Origin: Lycorma delicatula
Lineage: Eukaryota > Arthropoda > Insecta > Hemiptera > Fulgoridae
Direction of reading: 5' to 3'
Assembly: GCF_047948215.1 (NCBI RefSeq)
Contig: NC_134464.1
Location: 3,420,001 to 3,484,000, forward strand
Length of the DNA stretch: 64,000 nt
Of this stretch, positions 59,601 to 64,000 are shown piece after piece (position 1 is the stretch's first letter; every line of letters starts with the position of its first letter). The translations under genes and the position numbers were made by a program. Below the pieces are notes generated by a model. It was not told the DNA's origin, made no database searches, and saw only the letters and a program-made list of their open reading frames with translations.

Positions 59601-62600
59601 AGTCTCTCTCTTCTTTTAACTATATTTTTCCGAATGCTTCTTTCTTCATCTATTTGCCGCAATACCTCTTCATTTGTCACTTTATCCACCCATCTGATTT
59701 TTAACATTCTCCTATGCACCACATTTCAAAAGCTTCTAATCTTTTCTTCTCAGATACTCCGATTGTCAAGTTTCACTTCCATATAAAACGACCCTCCAAA
59801 CATATACTTTCAAAAATCTTTTCCTGACATTTAAATTAATTTTTGATGTAAACAAATTATATTTCTTACTGAAGGCTTGTTTCGCTTGTGCTATTCGGCA
59901 TTTTATATCGCTCCTGCTTCGTCCATCTTTAGTAATTCTACTTCCCAAATAACAAAATTCTTCTACCTATGTAATCTTTTCTCCTCCTATTTTCACATTC
60001 AGTGGTCCATCTTTGTTATTTCTACTACATTTCATTACTTTTGTTTTGTTCTTGTTTATTTTCATGTGATAGTTCTTGCGTAGGACTTCATCTATGCCGT
60101 TCATTGTTTCTTCTAAATCCTTTTTACTTCCGGCTAGAATTACTATATCATCAGCAAATCGTAGCATCTTTATCTTTTCACCTTGTACTGTTACTCTGAA
60201 TCTAAATTGTTCTTTAACATCATTAACTGCTAGTTCCATGTAATGATTAAAAAGTAACGGAGATAGGGAACATCCTTGTCGGACTCCCTTTCTTCTTACG
60301 GCTTCTTTCTTATGTTCATCAATTATTACTGTTGCTGTTTGGTTCCTGTACATGTTAGCAATTGTTCTTCTATCTCTGTATTTGAACCCTAATTTTTTTA
60401 AAATGCTGAACATTTTATTCCAGTCTACGTTATCGAATGCCTTCTCTAGGTCTATAAACGCCAAGTATGTTGGTTTGTTTTTCTTTCATCTTCCTTCTAC
60501 TATTAATCTGAGGCCTAAAATTGCTTCCCTTGTCCCTATACTTTTCCTGAAACCAAATTGGTCTTCTCCTAACACTTCTTCCACTCTCCTCTCAATTCTT
60601 CTGTATAGAATTCTAGTTAAGATTTTTGATGCATGACTAGTTAAACTAATTGTTCTGTATTCTTCACATTTATCTGCCCCTGCTTTCTTTGGTATCATGA
60701 TTATAAGAGTTTTTTTTAAGTCTGATGGAAATTCCCCTTTTTCATAAATATTTCACAGCAGTTTGTATAATCTATCAATCGCTTCCTCACCTGCACTGCG
60801 CAGTAATTCTACAGGTATTCCGTCTATTCCAGGAGCCTTTCTGTCATTTAAATCTTTTAATGCTCTCTTAAATTCAGATCTCAGTATTGTTTCTCCCATT
60901 TCATCCTCCTCAACTTCCTCTTCTTCCTCTATAACACCATTTTCTAATTCATTTTCTCCGTATAACTCTTCAATATATTCCACCAATCTATCGACTTTAC
61001 CTTTCGTATTATATATTGGTGTACCATCTTTGTTTAACACATTATTAGATTTTAATTTATTTACCCCAAAATTTTCCTTAACTTTCCTGTATGCTCCGTC
61101 TATTTTACCAATGTTCATTTCTCTTTCCACTTCTGAACACTTTTCTTTAATCCACTCTTCTTTCGCCGGTTTGCACTTCCTGTTTATAGCATTTCTTAAT
61201 TGCCGATAGTTCCTTTTACTTTCTTCATCACTAGCATTCTTATATTTTCTACGTTCATCCATCAGCTGCAATATATCATCTGAAACCCAAGGTTTTCTAC
61301 CGGTTCTCTTTATTCCGCCTAAGTTTGCTTCTGCTGATTTAAGAATTTCCTTTTTAACATTCTCCCATTCTTCTTCTACATTTATTACCTTATCTTTTTT
61401 ACTCAGACCTCTTGCGATGTCCTCCTCAAAAATCTTCTTTACCTCCTCTTCCTCAAGCTTCTCTAAATTCCACCGATTCATCTGACACCTTTTCTTCAGG
61501 TTTTTAAACCCCAATCTACATTTCATTATCACCAAATTATGGTCGCTATCAATGTCTGCTCCAGGGTAAGTTTTGCAGTCAACGAGTTGATTTCTAAATC
61601 TTTGCTTAACCATGATATACTCTATCTGATACCTTGCAGTATCGCCAGGCTTTTTCCAAGTGTATGATTTTTAAATTGGGTGTTGGCAATTACTAAATTA
61701 TACTTCGTGCAAAACTCTATAAGTCGGTCCGTCCCCTCTTTCATTCCTTTTGACCAGCCCATTTCACCCACTATATTTCCTTCTTTGCCTTTTCCAATGC
61801 TTGCATTCCACTCTCCAACTATTATTAAATTTTCATCTCCTTTTACATGTTTAATTGCTTCATCAATCTCTTCGTATACACACTCTACCACATCATCATC
61901 ATAGGCGCTTGTAGGCATATAAAAGTTAACAATCGTTGTCGGTTTAGGTTTTGATTTTATCCTTATTACAATGATTCTATCACTATGCGTTTTGAAATAC
62001 TCTACTCTCTTCCCTATCTACTTGTTCATTATGAAACCTACTCCTACCTGCCCATTATTTGAAGCTTGAGTTAATTATTCTAAAATCACCTGACCAAAAG
62101 TCGCCTTCCTCTTCCCACTGAACCTCACTAATTCCTACTACATCCACATTTATCCTATTCATTTCCCTTTTTAAATTTTCAAGCCTACCAACCTTTTTTA
62201 AACTTCTAACATTCCACGCTCCGACTCGTAGAATGTTATTTTTTAATTTTCTGGTGACCCCTTCCTTAGTAGTCCCCACCCGGAGATCCGAACGGGGGAC
62301 TAGTTTACCTCCGGAATATTTTACCAAGGAAGGCGCCTCCATTATTGCTATATGAAAATGCAGAGTGCCACATTTTCTTGGAAAAAAAGCAGCTTTAGTT
62401 TTCCATTGCTTTCAGCTGCGCAGTACTCAGAGGACTGAGTGATGTTGATATGGCCGTTTAAGTCATTCTGACTCACGCCCCTAACAACTACTGAAAGAGC
62501 TGCTGCCCTCTTTCAGGAATCATTCCTTAGTCTGGCTCTCAACAGATACCTCTCCAATATGGTTGCACCTTCGATCCAGCTACTCTGTATCCCTGAGCAC

Positions 62601-63138
62601 ACAAGCCCCCTCACCAACGGCAAGGTCTCATGATTCATAGAGGAGGATAATATATATAATGGAACTTTATTACCGTTTGTGTAGCATATAGTTAACTTAT
62701 ACTCAGAATAAATCTTATAGTTAAAATATTTTTTTTTTCTTAATGGGGGCTTATATTGTTGTGAAAATATGTTCGAGATAATATATGCTGCCCTTCATTT
62801 AATAAAAAAGACTGTTTTAATTAAAAAAATAAAAAAAAAAAAATAGTCAAATACAATAAGTATATGCATTTTTCCATTAGGGATTTAAATACAAATTTTG
62901 GAAACGTCATGTTAAATTTATGTGGTTAAAAATTACTCTATTTGATATTAAAGAGAAGAATTTAATTACTTGTTTGTTTCTAATATTAGTGATATACTAC
63001 TTACAGATATGAAGAGCCTGTTGGAGGAGAATATGACTTCAAAAAATTAAAAAAAATAATAGATGATTATGCTGATGCACACACCATTTATGATCTAGTT
63101 TTTTATTTTGGAGCTGTAACACATAAAAATATTATGAA
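26938..63138 (+). CDS. Unrecognised large gene with tandem 51-residue repeats, 3'-partial, five visible exons
   Basis: Exons 26922-26992, 33075-35037, 45531-45657, 56169-56245 and 63007-63138 join with phases 1, 2, 0 and 2, and every boundary has AG/GT. Translation from the ATG at 26938 gives at least 784 residues and remains open at the window end. I do not recognise the protein. The first 640 residues are low-complexity and hydrophilic (Asn, Ser, Tyr, Asp, Lys rich), with six tandem units of 50-51 residues. The last 130 residues look folded: KNVVVVVCAKEF, ICFDNIELSYFEHRYSDVAK, EYFSDGSIYLYNGEQV, IIDDYADAHTIYDLVFYFGA. No membrane segment or signal peptide is seen. The frame upstream of the ATG is open back to the acceptor (FPCSK), so 26938 may be internal. 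Introns of 6 to 11 kb hold many TEs, mostly antisense. Confidence 0.72.
27565..27978 (-). mobile_element. Tigger/pogo-type DNA transposon, 3' end
   Basis: The end sequence tggaaccttgcttaatgagc with ttgttaagcgaa inside resembles a Tigger terminal repeat. Minus-strand frames recall the C-terminus of jerky/Tigger DDE transposases (NKAAAKRAI-like, then LFNDNAMSHFF). It breaks off where the LINE-like repeat starts at about 27985. Confidence 0.62.
27985..28352. repeat. Second copy of the LINE-UTR-like block at 9079-9425
   Basis: Starts cccaaccccgtagggggaag. It is colinear with 9079-9425 apart from small indels. See that entry for shared words. Confidence 0.78.
28353..28889. other. Unassigned GC-richer stretch between repeat and RT fragment
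   Basis: Composition is LINE-like but no protein motif was found on either strand. It may be 3' sequence of the neighbouring R1-like fragment. Confidence 0.35.
28890..29345 (-). pseudogene. R1-clade-like reverse transcriptase fragment
   Basis: The minus frame from 29180 reads SYHPLTLLSAINKVFEKVLY, then LLTDNKYGFRPGKSTEDAI and CKYVLGIFLDICGAFNNFW. These are RT blocks 2a and A (YRPI.LL...K..E.l, ..QYGF..GkSTedA, .dI.GAFDn.W). In block A the Asp before the Ala-Phe pair is kept as D-I-C-G-A-F. It lacks the YADD part. Confidence 0.75.
29243..29285. repeat. Perfect 20-bp hairpin with 3-nt loop
   Basis: The arms 29243-29262 (starting ttagaggaccaagg) and 29266-29285 are exact reverse complements around a gga loop. 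A duplicate ggaagtagtc follows at 29286. Confidence 0.9.
29350..31480. other. Unknown-gene intron, nothing recognised
   Basis: AT-rich intron sequence with poly-A and poly-T runs and no supported element. Confidence 0.35.
31485..31915 (-). pseudogene. IS630/mariner-related transposase remnant, middle region
   Basis: The minus strand reads a RRVSEENVRRVRESL-like helix-turn-helix segment, ITVRNVLKKHLRMHPYCLQL, then KVNRHNVYNWGSENTDELL and FPKLNVFYVIT, with frame breaks. Word order matches the insect IS630-like family with the pattern (V..VRESFLRSP, KHL..KPY.LQ, VNRHN.RIWG.ENP). The copy at 46396 appears to belong to the same broad family. Confidence 0.7.
31916..33074. other. Unknown-gene intron, nothing recognised
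   Basis: AT-rich sequence up to the T-rich acceptor of the large exon. No element was supported. Confidence 0.35.
33075..35037 (+). CDS. Unknown gene, large repeat-coding exon
   Basis: The acceptor TTTCTAAAG ends at 33074. The split codon G|GT gives Gly, and the frame reads GFKRPGDYIESTCEYNVKIG and stays open for 1963 bp to donor GTAAGA at 35038 (phase 2). The long open frame in AT-rich DNA, with preserved frame through the 153-bp and 150-bp repeat units, argues for real coding function. Confidence 0.85.
33500..34420 (+). repeat. Six tandem coding repeats of 150-153 bp
   Basis: Units start at 33500, 33653, 33806, 33959, 34109 and 34262 (each opening D/N-Y-P or D-Y-L). The consensus contains NLQTRMSSMKGKFHDIKS, then YSPSQQMDYS, NRSVGN and NEQDYP. 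Unit 5 starts 150 bp after unit 4; all other steps are 153 bp. The block from about 33567 to about 33720 recurs 153 bp later almost without change. Unit 6 is degenerate. Confidence 0.92.
35050..35600 (-). pseudogene. LINE ORF C-terminal remnant (charged tail)
   Basis: The minus strand reads NKFRKRCLQFYRHLCRM, a KKIFNIIKASKLKSIWMKE segment, ISEEEIMDRRKF and then a Lys/Arg-rich tail (KWSEERKKKHSERMQRFWEE-like). This is the tail style of a common insect LINE with C-terminal RFYGH(L/V).RM motifs. It may be the downstream half of the LINE whose RT lies at 39960-40345 and 43618-43720. Confidence 0.55.
35700..39950 (-). pseudogene. R1-clade-like LINE, both ORFs, decayed, RT palm deleted
   Basis: Read on the minus strand. 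39940-38630 is Gag-like ORF1 ending with CCHC knuckles (CFKCQGFGHTFLRC, then AGHRAVNC and CAPC). 38640-37990 is the endonuclease (LNLHRSRAATNEA, VLFVQEPY, and SEHRLITYEI in place of SDHR). 37815-37000 is the linker and RT start (YRPISLL, QYGFIKGVGTENCI). 36906-36575 is the RT thumb (ASYAASVWAHRLDRNRAL, LRSAQRRAIIVCTG). 36370-36300 is a C-terminal Cys/His motif (CVCGEIQSNEHMKFDCP). Between about 37000 and 36906 the catalytic palm, including the YADD block, is missing. Frame shifts occur throughout. 35700-36300 is probably its 3' UTR. Confidence 0.8.
39960..40345 (-). pseudogene. Older LINE reverse transcriptase, part 2 (downstream of RTE insertion)
   Basis: The minus frame continues from 43618: IILHIRRSW, then TTVTFVDFKKAFNSVERRAS (RT block A with catalytic Asp), and later HFKYLGETI (thumb). 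Joined across the RTE at 40346-43617, with one copy of the gtatgatc duplication, the frame is continuous. Confidence 0.78.
40405..40814 (-). pseudogene. RTE copy 1 C-terminal domain
   Basis: Minus frame: KINLNVRKRFLQVYVWNVAL, then YESETWTIG, MRCYRRMLKIRRVDKATNEE, IDHILRHPG and GRPHLEYVKQ. This is the RTE tail after the RT thumb, separated from the RT by frame breaks. Confidence 0.8.
41019..42539 (-). pseudogene. RTE copy 1 reverse transcriptase (506 codons open)
   Basis: The frame opens within the end of the endonuclease (SDHNLVIMKCRLGFK, the SDH motif), then a basic linker (KAPGIDGIPVELLRSAGEEA), RT blocks (FRKSIGTREAI, LAFIDLEKAFDNVDWNK, VRQGCSLSPLLFN, MLRFADDIVIL with the catalytic DD). 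It ends near 41019 by a frame shift. It is long and nearly intact, so the copy is young. Confidence 0.88.
42727..43308 (-). pseudogene. RTE copy 1 endonuclease domain
   Basis: Starts MEAPSLVKYSGGKIVPRS (ATG at 43308). Endonuclease blocks: LRVGAWNVRSLKK, VDIVGISEVRW (catalytic Glu), VIVIRIKSKPK, VNVYMPTSA, LIIVGDWNASIGK (D-x-N). This resembles proteins often annotated in insects as craniofacial development protein 2-like, which are RTE endonucleases. The frame breaks near 42727. Confidence 0.85.
43618..43720 (-). pseudogene. Older LINE reverse transcriptase, part 1 (upstream of RTE insertion)
   Basis: The minus frame reads YQTGFRKGRSSIK (RT block 2a, Q.GFrkgRSt.dqi) and runs into the RTE target site. 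Part 2 is at 39960-40345. Confidence 0.7.
43900..44001 (+). CDS. Candidate orphan exon, phase 1-1
   Basis: Bounded by TTATTGCAG (to 43899) and GTAAAT (44002). Only one frame is open: EETEVSIAGVVQLFKKIFLE, then TKFRHMQHFDDPL. It reads like a folded protein, but a 102-bp phase 1-1 exon does not fit between the exons ending at 35037 (phase 2) and starting at 45531. It could need unseen companion exons or be chance. Confidence 0.3.
44002..45530. other. Unknown-gene intron, nothing recognised
   Basis: AT-rich. An open minus frame at 44753-45103 has no family resemblance and is not called. Confidence 0.35.
45531..45657 (+). CDS. Unknown gene, third visible exon
   Basis: The acceptor TTTTGTTTTAG ends at 45530. 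AG|A completes Arg, and the frame reads TTRICFDNIELSYFEHRY and ends ...KTYYILK before donor GTCAGT at 45658 (phase 0). Confidence 0.75.
46396..47395 (+). pseudogene. IS630/mariner-related transposase remnant, N- and C-terminal parts
   Basis: The plus frame begins MQFDNDEKVDILEIYFLSNS (compare the family start, ...E..DmL.iYge...N). Later it shows NGWIANQGAVAWLGKSADLS followed by LLDYFLWGYLEDRLNTS (compare WIGR.GPV.WPARSPDLTPLDFFLWG), so the third acidic residue lies in the LLDYFLWG block. Many stops. The region resembling the 31485-31915 copy is decayed here. Confidence 0.72.
47637..47669. repeat. (TA)n microsatellite
   Basis: About 33 bp of alternating T and A, likely polymorphic in length. 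Confidence 0.85.
47670..49129. other. Unknown-gene intron, nothing recognised
   Basis: AT-rich sequence without supported elements. Confidence 0.35.
49133..49310 (+). repeat. tRNA-derived SINE-like sequence
   Basis: A-box-like tagcacaagcggtagc and B-box-like tggattcaaccc are spaced as in a tRNA. A non-tRNA body follows (caaaaatttccatttgg, gatcacagcagttgatgc) and then an A-rich run near 49290. It differs from the SINE at 57269. Confidence 0.5.
51585..52075 (+). pseudogene. BEL/Pao Gag remnant with zinc knuckle
   Basis: The Gag start (MEFKYLIPERGIVKNSITRL) ends at a stop at 51713. Then a Cys-rich segment, CTLCKTSNHPLYRCNKF, is followed by LCLNCLSEQHVVKD, the paired knuckle typical of BEL/Pao Gag. 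In the second knuckle the last Cys is displaced. Confidence 0.75.
52600..53805 (+). pseudogene. BEL/Pao protease-RT remnant
   Basis: Plus frames: QLESFWKSKEIENCLPTKEE, then GRFVVSFSGKENC (the BEL linker between protease and RT), HHTVFHEFSTTTKTRVVFDG (RT block 1), a broken palm (FYVNDLLTGCDS replaces the usual YVDD area with Y-V-N-D), and KRSVLSIISSLFDPLGLLAP, the BEL-specific LFDPLGL motif. Several stops. Confidence 0.82.
53830..54456 (+). pseudogene. BEL/Pao RNase H-connection remnant
   Basis: YQLHGFCDASCSTYSACLF (RNase H start, with the D of hGFcDAS) is followed by a frame with VLYWLSSLPNRWKIFVANRV and IPSTDNPADILSRGCTSD, the conserved NPADi.SRG block. It ends at a stop at 54456. Confidence 0.82.
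54496..54957 (+). pseudogene. BEL/Pao integrase C-terminal domain after core deletion
   Basis: Begins with a short piece and reaches LTPGHFLTFVPLTSLAGPDF quickly, then LARWQFIQKLLKDFWKTWS and LPPLIWKLGVAVQIHLGKDG, the usual C-terminal BEL domain (LTPGHFL.G.PL..., NLPPL.WkLGRv...). The zinc-binding start and the D-D-E core are not present between 54456 and 54590, so roughly 250 codons are missing by comparison with the family (inference). Confidence 0.82.
55224..55355 (+). repeat. BEL/Pao 3' LTR, truncated
   Basis: Matches 50370-50545 (gtgctgctacctagcaaggg, gctctccaacaagcttgg, ctcaaaccctgcaaagagcg) with scattered changes and a deletion around the atagcgac stretch. Similarity ends near 55355, where GIY-YIG coding sequence starts. 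Confidence 0.82.
55356..55765 (+). pseudogene. Penelope-like GIY-YIG endonuclease remnant
   Basis: The frame reads GIYKIKCNDYDHIYIGKTSK, then SFKTRFDKHFRYCKIRK and VSDHLINNTH. This shows GIY, YIG and the following Arg (TRF) of the nuclease family used by Penelope-like elements. A stop follows at 55541. From 55604 another frame carries ERFHIHKYKNKFNLINLHTG, the tail of the same domain. The RT part is missing. Confidence 0.8.
55961..56168. other. Intron upstream of the fourth visible exon
   Basis: AT-rich, ending in the polypyrimidine acceptor at 56168. Confidence 0.4.
56169..56245 (+). CDS. Unknown gene, fourth visible exon
   Basis: The acceptor CTTTTTTTCAG ends at 56168. The frame reads IKTEYFSDGSIYLYNGEQVQ, then MNDLQ plus two bases. 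The donor GTTTGT at 56246 is weaker than the others. Phase 0 in and 2 out fits both neighbours. Confidence 0.65.
56246..57254. other. Unknown-gene intron, nothing recognised
   Basis: AT-rich intron without supported elements. Confidence 0.35.
57269..57584 (+). mobile_element. SINE copy C, full length, perfect 14-bp target duplication
   Basis: tRNA-related head with A-box-like tgatctagtgg at about 57281-57291 and a consensus B box ggttcaaatcc at 57339-57349. The body includes gggtttcaattaactac, and the tail is gaggctaaacagaaaaag. Flanking tattaattatccct lies at 57255-57268 and 57585-57598. RNA polymerase III promoter and LINE-driven insertion are inferred from these marks. Confidence 0.88.
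57600..58590. other. Unknown-gene intron, nothing recognised
   Basis: AT-rich sequence with several short open frames (for example 57762-58037 and 58244-58501) that show no family resemblance. Confidence 0.35.
58600..58990 (-). pseudogene. Non-LTR reverse transcriptase fragment (block B-D)
   Basis: The minus frame reads GDFEVNTECETGHRLFLILF (compare F.v.tGvRQGc.LSPlLF), then NMVLEEVQQKLRK, LIFKDDVAVI with a catalytic-like DD, and MELKINDVKTKY (GLkiN..KTky). It is diverged from the RTE copies. Confidence 0.62.
59396..59948 (-). pseudogene. RTE copy 2 C-terminal domain
   Basis: Two frames: 59948-59766 (MGSRITKDGRSRSDIKCRIA, KINLNVRKRFLKVYVW) and 59722-59396 (MLKIRWVDKVTNEEVLRQID, LIGHILRHPG, GRPRLEYVKQ). 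It extends further than copy 1 at the end and keeps MKRLALDRESWRAASNQS, which copy 1 has lost. Confidence 0.8.
59967..61613 (-). pseudogene. RTE copy 2 reverse transcriptase, in three pieces
   Basis: 61613-60753 carries the SDHNLVIMKCRLG end of the endonuclease and the linker. 60698-60486 carries MIPKKAGADKCEEYRTISLT and FRKSIGTREAI. 60464-59967 carries MAFIDLEKAFDNVDWNK, VRQGCSLSPLLFN and MLRFADDIVIL with the catalytic DD. Breaks are at about 60750 and 60480. Confidence 0.85.
61622..62342 (-). pseudogene. RTE copy 2 endonuclease domain
   Basis: Starts MEAPSLVKYSGGKLVPRS (62342) and shows the same blocks as copy 1, with a frame break near 62055 and an in-frame stop before the YMPTSAYDDD segment. 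IIVGEWNASIGK has Glu in place of the Asp of copy 1 (IIVGDWNASIGK), which would likely spoil the nuclease site. Confidence 0.82.
62659..63006. other. Unknown-gene intron, T- and A-rich
   Basis: Short AT-rich stretch between the RTE and the fifth visible exon. Confidence 0.45.
63007..63138 (+). CDS. Unknown gene, fifth visible exon
   Basis: The acceptor ACTTACAG ends at 63006. AA|A gives Lys, and the frame reads YEEPVGGEYDFKKLKKIIDD and ends VTHKNIM plus two bases at donor GTGAGT (63139). Phase 2 out means at least one more exon follows outside the window. Confidence 0.78.
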
Positions 63139-64000
63139 GTGAGTATATCTATTTATTTAATGATTATAAATTATTCTGTTTGGCAAAATTGATATTTGTA
63201 TTGATTTATTATTTTTTTATTCCAAGCCACATGCTTTCATCAGGATTGTTTTTTTATATAGCAACTTAAGTTTAAAAAATAACAATGATTTTGATGTATG
63301 GTCAACATTTGCTGAATGTATTTTTGGGCACTGATTCTCAACGTGTAGTCAGAATTTCCCTCAGTTTTTTTGTAATTGCCCTTCCTGTTTTCCAGCAAGC
63401 ACATGTGCTTGAACAACACAAGTACAATATATTATTTATTTTATTTATTGCAGCACTTTAATTACTAAATTAACTGTAATTTATTTGAGTTGATAAATAG
63501 CCATGAAAAACAAGTATTAGCTCCAATAAGAAGATAGCCTTCTTATTGACTTTTGAGTAATCGTTTGTAGGATTTTTCGGAGCTACTGAAATTTATCATT
63601 TAAAACTGTTGGGCCAACTGGACCATTTTCATTCATCTACACCATTAGTCTCTCTAAAATGAATACCTATGTGTGAAATTGTTGACATATCGGATAAGTT
63701 TGGTTGAGGAAAATTACAGCAAGGTCTTCTGGAACTTAATCAATTGCAATTTAAAATGACTCAGGAATAAATTCACTTTGAGATTGTGCAAAATTCATGA
63801 TAGTCTTCTTATAGCAAACCTGGTCACTGACCCAAAATAGGGATACATACTTGATTGATGTGCATGGATTATTACCAACCACCCAGTAGTGCTATCACTA
63901 ATCTTGTCGTGATAGCAACAAGTGTTATCATCAACCTTGTTGATGATCACACTGTTATACCAAAGGTGTAGTGCTACTAGTATGGTGTAGTTAAGAAAAC
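63139..64000. other. Unknown-gene intron after fifth visible exon
   Basis: No further exon is found before the window end. Near 63880-63970 there are short internal echoes (tgatagcaacaag, tgttgatgatcac), not a clear tandem repeat. Confidence 0.4.

Larger units (their letters stand above)
59382..62647 (-). mobile_element. RTE-like LINE copy 2, nearly full length, about 11-bp target duplication
   Basis: 3,266 bp, colinear and very similar to copy 1 (40346-43617). The T run and gtcttcagtcatttgac are at the left and the 5' tip (tcatagaggagga) at the right. Flanks are taatataaata (59371-59381) and taatatatata (62648-62658), matching at 10 of 11. It lies in the fourth visible intron, antisense to the unknown gene. 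Confidence 0.88.

Overview
This window looks like about 64 kb of nuclear DNA from an insect, probably a hemipteran. It is strongly AT-rich. Host genes have short coding exons separated by introns of 2 to 11 kb, and the introns are packed with degenerate transposable elements (TEs). The mix is typical of large insect genomes: RTE, R1-like and jockey-like LINEs, BEL/Pao, Penelope, piggyBac, mariner/IS630-like, Tigger, hAT, MITEs and tRNA-derived SINEs. The hemipteran assignment is inference from the TE mix. No bacterial gene, CRISPR array or rRNA gene was seen.

Two host genes can be supported, both on the + strand. (1) Positions 612-11978 hold the 3' part of a class I sirtuin (SIRT3-like NAD-dependent deacylase). 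Four exons join in phase, with the catalytic His motif, a four-Cys zinc site and a stop codon. The N-terminal Rossmann exon(s) lie upstream of the window. (2) Positions 26922 to beyond 63138 hold a large gene I do not recognise. Five phase-compatible exons are visible. One is a 1.96-kb exon coding a low-complexity Asn/Ser/Tyr/Lys-rich region with six tandem units of about 51 residues; the others are four short exons. The 3' end lies beyond the window.

Layout. 0-12 kb: sirtuin, with introns carrying a 497-bp MITE with an 8-bp target duplication, mariner and hAT remnants, two SINE loci, and a GC-rich LINE-UTR-like block. 12.5-22.4 kb: intergenic TE graveyard (RTE tail, R1-like 3' end, Penelope, piggyBac, mariner, a minisatellite, and a jockey-like ORF1 joined to an RTE 5' head). 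22.4-26.9 kb: mostly unassigned AT-rich DNA. 26.9-64 kb: the unknown gene. Its introns contain Tigger, R1 and IS630 fragments, an old LINE split by an R1-clade element and by a nearly complete RTE, a BEL/Pao element lacking its integrase core whose shortened 3' LTR abuts a Penelope GIY-YIG domain, a SINE, and a second nearly complete RTE.

No enzyme system of a new kind was found. The most novel items are the unrecognised repeat-bearing gene, which has a very recent in-frame 153-bp duplication, and several clean insertion or rearrangement footprints in the TEs. All exon calls come from reading frames, splice consensus and phase; none has transcript support here.
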